The position numbers and the translations under genes were made by a program. 64,000 nucleotides of DNA. Origin: Typha latifolia (taxonomy: Eukaryota > Streptophyta > Magnoliopsida > Poales > Typhaceae). Positions 10,806 to 23,493 of the stretch are shown here, piece by piece (position 1 is the stretch's first letter; each line of letters starts with the position of its first letter). The notes under the pieces are model-generated. The model did not search any database. It was not told the DNA's origin and was given only the letters and a program-made list of their open reading frames with translations. The stretch spans positions 5,479,001 through 5,543,000 of the forward strand of contig CM034112.1 in NCBI GenBank assembly GCA_019914945.1. Direction: 5' to 3'.

Positions 10806-13211
10806 GTATCAAAACATAATCTCTTCACTTTTCTTCCAATAAGGCGAGAACCAAACATGTCAAATGACTAGATGTTGATTAGTCTTCCTCTACAAATAGA
10901 TCAACCATAATTGTCCTTAAAATAGGATATCAAGGGGCTAGTGTACTGCACTTTGCACGATTACAGTCATCAAATGCATCTGATGTGGACTTAGATAAAT
11001 CTGAGCAAATCTGCCCATATAGATCCACTTTCCCTTACAAATAAAAAGTGCATAATTTTTCAAAATCATGCAAATGCTCTAACTATAGATTAGTAGTGTT
11101 TGCATATTTTTAAAAGAATAGAGTTAAAAACTCTCACATAGACATGAGATGAATTATCTAGTAAGTGCGACTTGCATGTAACTCTATAATTTGAATTGAT
11201 TCACTATGATCCATTTTCATGGGAGGGTCAACTTAATTGTTCAACATAATTATTTGATAGATATTAACTGCCTTATGTACTGTACTACGAAGCTTTGACT
11301 TATTATCTAGTCTTATACGACGGACTCATAAATATTTTTAAAAAAAAACTAGTTCTTATGGGTTTCACTTTCACATGCTGGAGAACGTAGCCATGCATGC
11401 TATTAGAGCTATGGCAACCACAAGATGTTGGTGATATAAAAGCAGAGAGAGATATATACATCTACCAAATGAAGCTTTGATATTGTACATCTTTGGTTTG
11501 ATAGTATCATGCAACTAGAGTATGTGGACCATCACTTGTTTTCTATTATGTGCTACTCTTTAATCAGTAATTCCTTGTTGTACAAGCATTAACCATGATC
11601 CTAGCTATACCAACATATGCCTAAACAGCAAGCAACTATCTAGCATTATATGGAAGCTGCCTCATTGACCCTAAGCAACTTTTCCTTCATAAGTGAATAT
11701 GATAAACTTTTCTAACCCTAGACTCTAACCTTTATGCAAACTATGGCAAGCATCTATTCCTATTAGGTGTAATGTGAACTTTGATGTTAACTATAGCCTT
11801 TGACAATCTTTAGGTACCACCCATTCATCACCCCTTTCCCACCCTTCCAGTTTATCGGCAAAACATTAGATAGTGGGTTAGTTAAATTTGTTCTCTTATG
11901 TTTCCTAGACATCTAATCAACTAATCTCAAGATCATTGGAGTTGAATTGAGTCATGTTTGATTACAGTTTCCATGACAAAGACATAAGACTTTCCTTTCA
12001 AAAAAAGAAATATATTAGAATTATCTTGGATCTCATATTATTTGAATCTGGGAGGTGATGATAGATACAATACATGCATAAGGAGTAATTATTCAAGAAT
12101 TAGGTTTTTCATAAATATATTTTAAAAACAAACACTTATTTATATATATTTTGATCAGAACTTATATATGCTATAAAATCTTATCAAAGAAATATAAAAT
12201 CTTTAACATTTTTATTATAATTAACATACTTATTCACAGTCTAATAAACAAACACAAATTCTTACATAAATTTATTTAAGTTAATTATTATATTTTACAA
12301 TGAAGCAAGAGTAAACTAATAGATATACTTAATTTATATTATATATATATAATTATCCTTAAAAAAATTTATATACGAACTAAACAAGAATTAACTTATA
12401 AGCATATGTTCATTGAATTAAAACTTTTCAACACAAGTAAAGCCTCTTTAGTGGTTATCAGATAAAGAAAACAGATTTTTACAAAAATGCCCCTCAAGCT
12501 TTTGAAATGTTATAACTGCTATTATTTTTAATTGAAATATTATTATTGCCACCGAAAGTCTTCAACTCTTTGGTTAATTTTAAATATTTGTAGAATATTC
12601 TTAACAAATATAAATAAAATAACTAAAATATCTTTCTTTCTTAAAATTGTGGAATATTTTTCAATTGATTTATTCCGTGCATAACGTATTTTCTTTTCTT
12701 TGTTTCCTTATATTATAATACAAGTAATAGTAGATAATTTATACCACCGATTTTTTTTATTTTGAAAATGCTGATAGTGGAAACTATTATTATATATTTC
12801 TGCATAGTGCTAATCTTCTCTTTTATTTGCCACCAAAATTTGGTTAGAAGGAAAAAGAAATCTCTTGTAATGTATTTTGAAGAACATTGAAGAAGGTGAA
12901 AATTTCTAGTAAATTTCGGAAATGCTATGTGACAAGTGCAAGTTGACTGTCAATTTTTTTTTTGACAACAAAAAGAAGAAGAAAAGATGTCAGATTTCCA
13001 ATGGGACAACAACATTCTTCGTTCTGATTAAATTCATTTATATACATCTAATCCAACTTGGGTCACAATTTTGGTTTTATTAGGATTATACTTCTAATTC
13101 TTGTATGCTGGCCCCTTTATTTCATCTTAGTATAACAACTTGGTACGTTTCGTTCGTACATAGCCATTAAATGATGATAAGGGATTTAATTAGGCAGGGG
13201 GTGCAATAACT

Positions 13212-13214
<3 letters not shown>

Positions 13215-13244
<30 letters not shown>
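13215..13244. repeat. (TC)15 microsatellite
   Basis: Uninterrupted TC dinucleotide run. Confidence 0.95.
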
Positions 13245-13246
<2 letters not shown>

Positions 13247-14040
13247 CCTACCGTGGTGCAATTCAATTTAAAGTTTGTACGCATTAATGACTGGAATTAT
13301 ATGCATTTTTAGAACGAGAAAGTGATGTTTTGTCATTATTTATTTATTATTAAAGAAGAATTAACAAGAAACCTCCATTACCCCCTGGCAGCCAAAAAAA
13401 GAAGAAAGAAATTGCCTTGTGTCATTAGAACTTATTGTAGTTCTAATCTATATAAAACCATAAGTTTTTTAATCCAAATTTAAAGGTGAAGTTAATTTTT
13501 TGTTATAACGGTAAAAAATTTAATTGTTTTGCTCTTCTCTTATACTTTTTTTTTAAACATTTGTAATGTCTAAAATATAAAAATGATAGAAAATATCGTG
13601 TCGTTAGATAGTTAGTTATTTACGAAATTATTCTCAACCAAGTCATACTAAAGATATTTTAGTTATTTTAAAAGTATGAGCATTTTAGTCATTTTAAAAA
13701 TAAAATATTTCTATTGGAATATTTTTAGGGTGTTAATTTAAATCTAACCCAGAATATTTTCGGCACATATTCGCTAAATTATATAGCTACATAGTAAAAA
13801 TATAGGGTATAAGCAATAATTATGTTATAAAGTAGGGTGTTATATATAAATTTAAAAAAAAAATTAGTTTGGTCAAAATCTCAGGTTTAGTCAGAAATTT
13901 GTAATCTAATCCTATAGTACGGCTATTACTGTGATTGCACTTGTGTTTGTCCTTGCACTTGGCATCCACTAAGAAACACGGATGAGAGTAACCTTTACAA
14001 CGTTAAAATATGAATCTTGACAGTTATAAAAGTTATATAA

Positions 14041-14062
14041 TATATATATATATATATATATA
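14041..14062. repeat. (TA)11 microsatellite
   Basis: Uninterrupted TA dinucleotide run. Confidence 0.95.
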
Positions 14063-15198
14063 GAAGAGAAGCCATATAATAAAGTAGTAGACTTGTGGAA
14101 ACCCACCACCACGTGTAGCAGTGAGCCAAGAAGATGCTCTTCCCAAACCATTGAACCATTCTTCACCTCCATGTGCACCTCTGCCCAATTAGTCCCCCTA
14201 CCTATCTCTATAGCTACCTTTACTCATATATATATATATATAAATACTCTAGCCTAACTACCATAACGTCCGGGTTCAATTAAACAATCTGATCTCTGTG
14301 CTTAGTGTTTACTAGCTCATTAATTAGCTCATGACAAAGATTATAAATTTGATTTTTTTTTTTGGTAGATAGAGATGTTTGAACTGAAGTTATATGAGTA
14401 TGGTTTCGACTCATTATAAATTAATTTTAGCCTAAGAATATAAAACAGAAAACTGTCGTCTTTTTTATAATAATTGATGAATTAATGTAGTATGAAAGTT
14501 AAAATATTTTCCAATTTCAACTTTGATAATTATTTTTAATCTTAGTTTATGGTTTATTTAACTCTATGAATCAAGTACCTTAAGCCACTTTCTAACCTAA
14601 CTTTATTCTAACCAAATTTACTAAACACCTAAGAACTAAAAATATACTTATAAGTTTGGATTTTTGCAATGCTACTTTCGGCAATAATATTTACAAGTTA
14701 AAATAAAAGGGAAAAAGAAAGATTTAGGTATTTGTGGTATTTTAAAATATAAATTAGTGTTCCTAATAGGACATTCCTATTTAGATATTGTTTTTTTGCT
14801 AAAGATTAGTTAATTTAAATTAACCTGATTATGACAGCAAAATTATTGGCTGAAAAGAATGGTTAGATTATAGATAGCTCAAAGATTGAGTGTTAGGGAC
14901 CATAAAGCTTAGTTTTGAAAAGGAAAATAACATCAATTCATTGTTAATTTCATTTCAACTTTTCTGCTTGTAATTCTATTGTCATATCGTTCCGAATGAA
15001 GTTTAATATATGTAACGACACCAAGCTATTTAATATAGTTTGCTTTGCTGGTTGAATTACCAAAGGCCATGGTTAGGCACTAAAAGCCTAATGAAAGCGC
15101 ATCTTTCGGCGCATAAAATAAAAATATAGGGCTCAATGTATGTGTTTTTGAATATATATTAGTAATAGATAGAATTCGTCGTTAGAAATGAAATTACA

Positions 15199-16148
15199 TG
15201 ATACAATGCGAACTTCGCCGAGTTGTCTCGAGTATGGATTCACCTTACGGATGTCTTTTCTTATTGTCTTAGTTATTTTATTCAGAAAAAATAAGGTTTC
15301 TATAGGTTGCATTCAAACGCGGGGAGGGGTGCGTTCGAACGCCTTTACTAATGCCCGTAGGTGTTCACATCAACAGAGAATGCAAATTGTGTGTTTGAAC
15401 GTGCTCGACCCCGTTCAAATGCCCACGTGCGAACGCATGCATATGTTCGCACCAACAAAGAACATAATTTATGCGTTTAAACGCGTTCGACCCCGTTCGA
15501 ATGTGGTCGGCAAAAATCCATTGTTTCTAGGGTTAATAATTATCATTTTAGGCTTGTTTGGTTAGCCTTTTAAGATGTGGATGGCAACCAAAAAGAGGAT
15601 GATCAATGAATTACATTTCTTGCCCTAATCTTCTTCCTCTCCTTCCCTCTCGTTTCCTCATCCCACGGCTCTGCCGCATCTAGCCTCCCTCAACCAGCCA
15701 CTCACCCTAGTCTCTTGAGGGCGGTGGTCCACTCCTCCCCCTTCTTCAAATCTCTCTCTACTTTTGCCCTAACCCTATCCACCATCTATAATCCTTCCCC
15801 ACCACCTTCCTTACCGGTGCCACCCATTACCGCCAGCCTACCACCTCCATATTCCACCTAGGATCTCGTGCCCCCATTCACGGATCCAAAATCACGTTCT
15901 GATTTGAATCTTGCGGATTAGACTCCTTGACGTTCGCCCACTTATATGAATATATCTTCGTATCTCATCATTTGAATCACCCAAAATTAGATTCATTGGA
16001 AAGCTCTTTTCTAGGGCTACGACTTATCAAAATTTTAAGTTGATTCGACGATTATATCTTTAGAAATCTGCTTCTAAAGTTCCATGCAAAGTCCTGCCCA
16101 GATCTAATATTGAGATAGATCAAACCTAATCTAGGGAAGATCGTATCA
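15199..16148 (+). repeat. Family A 5' LTR, 950 bp
   Basis: It starts TGATACAATGCGAAC and ends GATCGTATCA, aligning along its length with the A LTRs at 32989 and 56098. The U3 part (15300-15520) has several GCGTTCGAACGC-type palindromes, some mutated. Confidence 0.85.
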
Positions 16149-16151
16149 AAG

Positions 16152-16163
16152 TGGTATCATAGT
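16152..16163 (+). other. Primer-binding site, degenerate
   Basis: TGGTATCATAGT, a near match to the initiator tRNA-Met site, three bases after the LTR end. Confidence 0.75.
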
Positions 16164-16189
16164 CACTATTTCTTGGACACGCGCTTCCT

Positions 16190-17167
16190 ATGATGACAAC
16201 TAGAGCTATGACCGCATGGCAAAATGAGGAGGATGAGATCCCCCCAATAGAGGAGGGGGAAATGGCTGCGAGAACCTCTACCTGCAGAACTGCCCGACCG
16301 AATATGAATTTGGAAGAGCATAGCATTCAAGCCATGATCGAATCACTTTCCGAATAGATGGCTATCAATAACTAGATGATGATGGAGATGATGCAAAAAA
16401 TACGGGCGACGAGAGAGGCCATGGCGATTGGAAACGCACCGACAACTTTTTGACGCGAATCTACCACCATGAACCCACCGCCACCGGTTCAAAATCTTCA
16501 CCAGCAAGAACCCATGTTGCCACAACCCTTTCGGCAGAGACCAGCAAGGGTGGTTCTGCCAGCCCAATTTTCGGGTGAGCCCGTCCGTCAGGCAAACCTA
16601 AACGGTGATCATCTTGGAGGTCTAGATCCTTGGGCAGAGCAAGACGAACTAAAATCGCGTTGGGTTAACATAAACCGAAGGAGGGATCATCAATCATTCA
16701 TGATGCATCCTCCTCAAGTTAAACAAGGGCTCAAATATGATCCAAACCGAGACAATGGTATCCGTGGGTGAACCGTGTGTCTCGACCTTTCGAAGTTCAA
16801 AGGTGGCGACCCGATCGATTGGCTATATAGAGCGAAACAATTTTTTGCCTACCAAGATACAACGGAAGAGCATAAGGTGACGCTTGCGAGTTTCCACCTT
16901 GAAGATGCGACACTTCATTGGTAACGCGTGTGATACGATTGAAAGGTGGGCCGATTTCTGCACCGATATCACTCGACGATTTGGGATGTCAAGGTATGAA
17001 GACTTTAATGTTCTCCTCTCAAAGACCATACAAAGAACCACGGTTGGAGTATACCAAGAAGAATTTGAGAATAAGTAGTCGCTGCCAACCTCCTTAGACC
17101 GATCAACCCTCTTTCTACCTTGAATTCCTAACTTCGTGCCCCTAGAACCCCACGGCCATCGCCACCA
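16190..17167 (+). pseudogene. Family A gag remnant
   Basis: Begins ATGATGACAACTAG, corresponding to the MTTT start in the A copies at 33932 and 56056 (minus). Readable blocks include EEDEIPPIEEGE, NPPPPVQNLHQQEPM, RRRDHQSFM and GGDPIDWLYRAKQFFAYQ. Several in-frame stops and frameshifts occur, for example near 16,356 and 16,770. It would be the capsid polyprotein of the element. Confidence 0.85.
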
Positions 17168-18615
17168 TGATACACTTAGTTAGGATATTTTTTTATTGTA
17201 TTAGTTATTTATTTTTCTTAAAATAAAATTCCTGTAGGTCGCGTTCGAACGCTAGAAGGGTTGCGTTCGAACGCCCTTGCAAATGCCTACATCAGGTTCA
17301 CAAATACAGAGAACACATATTGTGCATTCGAACAAGGTCGAGCGAGTTCGAACACCCGCGTTTGAACGTCTGCATTGCGTTTGCACATATAGAGAACGTC
17401 TTTTGTTCGTTCGAACGTGATCAAGCGCGTTCGATGCGATCGGCGGGAATCCTCTAGAATTAGGGTTACTTATTATTTTAGGAACTATTGGCTAGCCTCT
17501 ATAAATATGTGGATGGCAGCCAAATTTATTATGCTATTGGATTATTGATTTTTTGCCTCTTATTTTGTCTCTAGACCCTCTCCCTCCTCCCTCTTCACCA
17601 TCCTTCCACCTCTACCATTGGCAAGGTTTTGCCTAACCTCTAACCTTCCTCGACTATCGAGCCACCTATTTTCTTTGGGATCTCGACCACTTTGTTCTCT
17701 TCGTCTATATCCATTAACCATATCCACCATTCACATTCATCTCCATACCCATCCATAACCCTAACATCCACTCCACCCGTCACCACCACTATCACCCACA
17801 TTATTTCATATTTTTGTCCTAGTTGTAGTTCGAATCTACTGAGGGTAGGGGGTGAAAATGGGTCGGATTAACTCCGATCCGACTCGCTATCCGACCCAAT
17901 TCAGATTGGATTCAGATAGAAAATTTCTATCCGATTCGGATACGGATTTAGATACGAATAGAGTTTTTGAAAAAAATTCGAATACGGATTCGGATACAGG
18001 TCGGTTATATTTTTCGGATTCGGTTACGGATATCGGATATCCGTTTACCCGCATATTTTTTTGAATGATTTACAATTTTTAGTTTGCTTATTTAAATATT
18101 AAATATTAATATTATTACTAATAATACATTATATATTATTTATAGAGATTAATTTCTCTAATTTTACATATTTGACATACAAAAAATTTAATTGTTGTAA
18201 AACTCTTAATATATTTGTGTTAATTATATCTAATTAAAATATTATAATTCTTTTAAATTCAATCAATATTCGTTTAAGATCCGATTCTCTATCCGAAAAT
18301 TATCCGTATCCGTTTAGTTAGGATATGGTTTTAAATTTTGATATCCGTCTAATATCCGTATTTGAATCCGTATCCGGACTAAAAATATGGATCCGGATAT
18401 GGGTTGAGCACTATCTGATCCATATCCGATCCATTTTCACCCCTAGCGAAGGGCGTAAATACGAAAGTTGTAGATCAAGAAGTTACTAATCTAATTGACT
18501 TGATTTCTTAATTTCGAACAACAGAAAAATATTTGACGAATATTTTCCCACAGTTGCGCGGACTACTTTCTACTATAAATTCAAAACTTAAAGGAATTAT
18601 TTTATAGCCGACCTT
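17168..18615 (+). repeat. Family B 5' LTR carrying a MITE
   Basis: Starts TGATACACTTAGTTAGG. Without the MITE and its duplicated target it is about 840 bp. U3 (17,240-17,450) has multiple GCGTTCGAACGC-type palindromes. The 3' edge is placed by alignment with the LTR end at 3257 and is uncertain by a few bases. Confidence 0.82.
17846..18445. mobile_element. Non-autonomous hAT-type MITE, 600 bp
   Basis: The ends are inverted repeats TAGGGGGTGAAAATGGGTCG and, on the opposite strand, TAGGGGTGAAAATGGATCGG. The flanks ACTGAGGG (17838-17845) and GCGAAGGG (18446-18453) resemble a decayed 8-bp target duplication, and the uninterrupted site (AATCTACGAAG in the LTR copy at 57101) shows an insertion at this point. 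TAGGG..TGAAA ends and 8-bp duplications are typical of Ac-like hAT elements. Subterminal regions are full of ATCCG/CGGAT repeats. No transposase is encoded; the 70-codon frame at 17852 only translates the GATTCGGATAC repeats. Confidence 0.82.
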
Positions 18616-18616
18616 T

Positions 18617-18670
18617 TGGTACAAGAACCCATAATTTTGGTATCAGAGCTTATAAAATTGGTATCAGAGT
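18617..18670 (+). other. Three tandem primer-binding-site copies, 21-bp period
   Basis: TGGTACAAGAAC (18617), TGGTATCAGAGC (18638) and TGGTATCAGAGT (18659) are spaced exactly 21 bp apart. The first aligns with the single site in the B copy at 3244. The latter two are closer to the initiator tRNA-Met consensus. Confidence 0.8.
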
Positions 18671-18711
18671 AGGAGAACCTCCGACCTCCATTAATAGTTG
18701 AAACATGGAAG

Positions 18712-20100
18712 ATGACATCAACAAGGAGACCTATGAAAAGCACACCGACAAGGAAAGACTCAATCCATGATGACCCTAACCGTGAGGCCGATTCTTTTGG
18801 AGCGACCATGACAGGACCGAGTCAACCAACGTCCATGGGTGTGAATATAGGCTTAGCAGATGAACTTAGGGGCATGTTCCAAACATTGCTGCATAGACTT
18901 GACACAATTCAAAAGGATCACAATAATTTTAAGGAATATGTCATGAACTGATTGGGTTTCATCATCTCCTCAACAACGATTGGAGATTCAAGAAGGACCA
19001 GCAGTGGTACCTCATTGAATCGATACCCCACAGGTCCAAGTGCGTCATGTGAGTGTCAATGATCCCCTTTTACCTATGCCTACACATCATCCCCCACCTC
19101 CGTTACAAAACCCAAGACCGGCGGTGGTGGAACCCGAGAGGAGTGCGGCACCGGTGCACTTTGTCGATGAGGAGGATTGGCACTTTGAAGATGAAGTTGA
19201 TCCCTTTGGAGATGGTTATGGACGTGCTCGAAGATTTAGAGAAGGTGATCAATATGCACAAAGGTTTAGACCTGAACTAAAGATCTTTCACAAACCCGAC
19301 AATGCTATTCGGAGGAGAACCGCATGCTTGGACTTTCCAAAATTCCAAGACGGTGATCCAGTGAATTGGGTGTTTCAAGTTGAACAATATTTTGATTGTC
19401 AAGGTACAACGAAAGATGCAAATATTTAGATGGCAAGCTTTCACCTCCAAGGAACAACATTGTATTGGTATAGATCGATTATTCGTGGTGGTGGATTTAC
19501 TAGATGGGCTGATTTTTATAACAGGATTACACGCAGATTTGGGACAGCAACATATGAAGATTTTGCTGCCACATTAAGCAAGATGGTTCAGAAGATGACC
19601 ATATTAGAGTATTAAGCTGAGTTTGAAAGAGTTAGTAGTCGTTGTGAGCTACCTTGGCCCAAACAGACATTTATGAGCATATTTATTTCAGGGCTGCAAG
19701 ATGAGATACAAGCGAATGTTCGTGCTCTTTGTCCTACGACTCTTAAAGAGGCCTTTGAAAAGGCCGTGAGAATGGAAAAGAAGCATAAGGCTCTAAAGAT
19801 GGCAGCAAAAACCAATTGGGGAAATCGAGATGGGCTGTTTGCACCTAGAACTTCAGCTGAAAATTCTATGGGTTCAAAGACAGCGACTGCGAGTACTAAA
19901 CCATGACAACCTTTGAGACATTCTTTCGATGTTAGAGAAGGCACAAGACCCCTCCCGTTCGAACTCTCACACCTGCCCAGGTGGAGGAGCGAAGATCGAA
20001 GGCCATTTGCTTTTGATGTGATGAGTGTTTCACCCCCAGTCATCGGTGTTTTAAATCGATCGAGAGTGTGATGCTTATCGACAGTCTTGAGGAGAATGAT
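18712..20100 (+). pseudogene. Family B gag remnant
   Basis: The N-terminal part contains TPTRKDSIHD and PSQPTSMGVNIGLADELRGM; a second open piece (19040-19429) holds VNDPLLPMPTHHPPPP, LDFPKFQDGDPVNWVFQVEQ and YFD. The piece 19673-19906 has MSIFISGLQDEIQANVRALC. Stops occur at about 18,949, 19,427 and 19,613. The zinc-knuckle area (about 20,000-20,050) has a stop in place of a spacer residue, so RNA packaging would be lost. Confidence 0.85.
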
Positions 20101-20190
20101 GAGGTCGTTGATGATGGAGAGCGTCTAGAGGAGGTCCATGAGGAGGCCATTGTGGAGGGTGTGGAGGAAGATATCTAAGCTGAAATATCA

Positions 20191-20433
20191 ATGCATATAT
20201 ATGCGGGTACTTCTACGCCGAGGACATTACAAGTAGACGGACTTGTTAGAAAGCATTGTGTGCACATCCTCATCGATTCGGAGAGTACACACAACTTTCT
20301 AGACAAGAGGTTAGTGAGGAGATTGAGTTTGGATGCCGAACCGACCACGGGATTTGACATTGCTATTGGAGACGGCATGAAGCTTAAGGTGGAGAGCTTG
20401 TGTCGCCAGGCCAGTATACGTGCAAGGAGATGA
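20191..20433 (+). pseudogene. Family B aspartic protease remnant
   Basis: The block LIDSESTHNFLDKRLVRR (about residues 26-43 of this frame) aligns with the D-S/T-G active-site loop of retroviral-type proteases. The Gly of the triad is Glu here, which should abolish activity. Confidence 0.75.
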
Positions 20434-20764
20434 CATCATTATGGACTTGTATCTGTTGGCGCTGTGAGGAGCGGACATTGTCTTTGGCAGTCAGTAGTTA
20501 CAGAGTTTGGGACTCGTCACATTTGATTTTCAGATAATGTGGATGAAATTTAAACAAGGAAACAAAGATGTGCGGCTTGATGGCTTTTGGTCTTCACCGA
20601 TTCCTGTGATGCAGCCTATGGTAAGGCTGCCTTGTGCGTATGATTTGGCCTATCTTTTTCAGTTATGACTAGTAAGAGATGAGTCTCAAATGAGTTTAGA
20701 TACTACAATTGAATTGTGTAATTTATAAGATAATTTTTCTAGACTGTTTGAGGAGCCATAGGAG

Positions 20765-22020
20765 TTGCCACTAAGGAGAGTGGCGGACCATCGCATAGAG
20801 ATTATACCCGGAATTGCACTGGCGAACGTGAGGCCATATCAGTATCCACATGTGCAAAAAGAAGTTATCTCAAAGATGGTAGCCGAGATGTTGGAGCAAG
20901 ATCTCATACAACCAAATCATAGCTCATACTCAGCCCCCGTGCTATTGGTACGAGAAAAGGACGAGACATGGCATTTTTGTGTCGACTATCGGGCACTAAA
21001 TGCTATTACTGTCAATGACTGGTATCCTATTTTGGTTATTGAGGAGTTGCTGGACGAGCTTGCAGGGCAACTATATTTAATAAGGTTGACTTGAGGGCTG
21101 GGTATTATCAAATTAGAGTTCACCCGGCGGATGTGCACAAAACTGCATTTTGAACTCCGGACAAGCATTACGAGTTCCGGGTGATGCCTTTTGGTCTCAC
21201 CAATGCTCCAGCTACCTTTCAAGGCCTCATGATTGATATATTTTAGCCTCTATTGCGAATGTATGTCTTGGTATTTTTTGACGACATTTTGGTGTATAGC
21301 AGGACTGAATTGAAGCATTTGTAGTATTTGGAGGATGTGCTGAATTTGTTGAAGCAAAACCAATTGAAGATCAAGAAGTCTAAGTGCCTATGGGGAGTAC
21401 CAAAAGTGGAGAATTTAGGCCATATCATTTCAACAGATGGTGTAGCAGTGGATCTTCAAAAGGTTGCATGCATTACAACTTGCCCTATTCCTACTACTAC
21501 CACCGAATTGAGAGGATATTTAGAGTTGACCGAATATTATTGATGATTCATCATCGGATATGGCAAGATCGCTGCTCCTCTCACTTCTTTGTTGAAGAAT
21601 GACTCTTTTAGATGGACGGATGAAGCCACAAAAATAGTAATGACGATGACACCCGTTTTAGCGCTATCGAACTTCACCAAAGAGTTCATTATGGAATGTG
21701 ATGCGTCGGGTGTTAGCATAGGAGCTGTACTAATGTAAGGAGGACGCCCCATTGCCTATCTTAGCAAGGTTTTATTACAAAGATCTCAGCAATTATCGAC
21801 TTACGAGTGAGAAATATTGGCAATTCTACATACGGTGACAAAATGGAGGCCTTATTTGATCGGTAGACGATTCATTATCCGAGCTGATCAAAGGAGCCTT
21901 CCATACTTTATGGAACAACACATACACACTTTGGCACAGCAAAGATGGGTCACCAAATTGCTGGGGTATGATTATGAAATCTAATACAAGAAGGGAACAT
22001 AAAATAGAGCGGTGAATGCA
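20765..22020 (+). pseudogene. Family B reverse transcriptase and RNase H, broken
   Basis: The first piece (20765-21094) has PVLLVREKDETWHFCVDYRALN, the N-terminal fingers of gypsy reverse transcriptase. After a frameshift near 21,080 the FDD catalytic box is still encoded at about 21,277-21,285, in a different short frame. The connection block near 21,328-21,543 carries KKSKCLWGVPKVENLGHIIS. RNase H follows with more stops (about 21,600-21,990). It copies element RNA into DNA in intact relatives; here it is split among at least four frames. Confidence 0.85.
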
Positions 22021-22029
22021 CTATTGTGC

Positions 22030-22926
22030 CAATCCGATACCACTGAGCTTGCAACCTATTCTTCTCCTACCTTTCCCTTCCTTGACCAGCTGAGGTATGC
22101 ATGTACATCTGACCCTGATATTTTGAGATTATTGCATGAGGTGATAGATGATTTGCTGCTAGATCGCGGATGCATTCAGGTGCCCGCAAATGATGAATTT
22201 TGGTAGAAATTGTTGGAGTACTTCCACCAAACTCTAAAGGTTGGTCATGAGGGTGCCTTGAGTACTTATAGGAGGATATCTTAGAGTTGCACGTGACCAG
22301 AATTGAGACGGGATGTGAGGAGATTTGTCCATGCTTGCTAAGTCTGTCAAAGGGCTAAAACAACCACATTGAAACCAACCGAATTATTTCAGCCTTTACC
22401 TATACCGGACCGTGTTTGAAAAGACATTTCTATAGATTTCATAGAGGGTCTTCTGCTGGTATGTGGTTATTCCGCTATCTTTGTGGTGGTTGACAGATTG
22501 AGCAAGTATGCGCACTTTTCGGCATTATCACATCCGTTTTCAGCCAAGTCAGTGGCTGAAATTTTTGTTAGAGATGTTGCTCGTTTACATGGCAGGCCAC
22601 GCACGATTGTCTCAGATCGTGATCGTGTATTTATGAGTGACTTTTGGATGGAGTTTTTTAGATTGAAGGGGACTCGATTGAACTTCAGTTCGGTCTACCA
22701 TCCATAGACGGACGACCAAATTGAGGTGGTCAATCGAGACATTGAGCAATATTTGAGGTCGTTTGTTGGAGAGATGCCGAGACGATGGTTGGAGTTCTTA
22801 CCATGGGCGGAGTGGTCTTATAACACCGCCTACCATAGCAGCATTGGCATGACTCCATTTGAGGTGGTGTATGGACGTACGGCTTCGACATTACGTGCTT
22901 ATGATCCAATGGCATCTACAGACTAG
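22030..22926 (+). pseudogene. Family B integrase, broken
   Basis: Readable parts are VVDRLSKYAHFSALSHPFSA and HGRPRTIVSDRDRVFMSDFW (22483-22707), then VNRDIEQYLRSFVGEMPRRW and YHSSIGMTPFEVVYGR (22726-22926). The middle Asp of the DDE triad lies in the SDRD segment; the Glu region is just past a stop near 22,708. Another stop ends the piece at 22,924. Confidence 0.85.
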
Positions 22927-22932
22927 ACGGAG

Positions 22933-23466
22933 GTGGACTTAGCATTGATGGATAGAGACGCCATATTGAGGAGGTTGCATGCTCATCTTAAACTTGCTTC
23001 AAACTGCATAAAGCAAGTTTATGATCATAGCCAAAGGAAGCAAGAGTTTGACATCGGCAGTTGGGTGTTTGTGAGGGTGCAACTGTATCAACAAGTGACA
23101 TTGCGTCCGATGCGTAACTAAAAGTTAGCACATCGCTACTTTGGTCCGTTTCAGGTGTTGGAGCATATTGGTTCAGTTGCATATCGTTTGGAGCTGCCGG
23201 AGGGGTCGAGAGTACATCTTGTCTTCAATGTTTTATTGCCGAGGGAGCGGATTAGAGATCATGAGGTCATTGGATCAGTTCTACCGGAACCATTGGAGGA
23301 GATAGAGATCGTAGAGCTAGTTCATGTACTTGCTAGGTGCCGACGACAACATGGTACCAGATTGAAGATAGAGATTCTAGTTGAGTGGCTTGGCAAGCCA
23401 TTTGATGAGGCGACATGGGAGTTGGAGACTAACATTTTAGAGCGTTTCCTCGACTTTTCACCTTGA
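22933..23466 (+). pseudogene. Family B integrase C-terminus with chromodomain-like tail
   Basis: The segment 23155-23466 has FQV..IGSVAYRLELPEGSR upstream of VLARCRRQHGTRLKIEILVE and WLGKPFDEATWELE, the spacing of a retrotransposon chromodomain. Such tails direct integration towards heterochromatin in chromoviruses. The fold assignment comes from motif spacing only. Confidence 0.72.
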
Positions 23467-23493
23467 GAGCAAGGTAGGGGAAGCGTGGTCGGC

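Larger units (their letters stand above)
10340..15198. other. AT-rich intergenic stretch, no gene recognised
   Basis: Nearly 5 kb upstream of the SAUR gene with no credible reading frame, no LTR and no element boundary that I could support. It contains simple repeats (13215-13244 TC; 14041-14062 TA) and short A/T runs. It forms the main TE-poor block of the window. Confidence 0.55.
15199..17167 (+). mobile_element. Ty3/gypsy family A, copy 1, 5' part only
   Basis: LTR (15199-16148), primer-binding site and part of gag of family A, cut at 17168 where a family B LTR begins. The rest of this A copy is not found on the far side of the B element, so the insertion was followed by deletion or the B element arrived by rearrangement. 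Confidence 0.85.

Noticed and set aside
17852..18064. 70-residue Asp/Ser-rich frame
   Set aside because: Translation of GATTCGGATAC repeats inside the hAT-type MITE.
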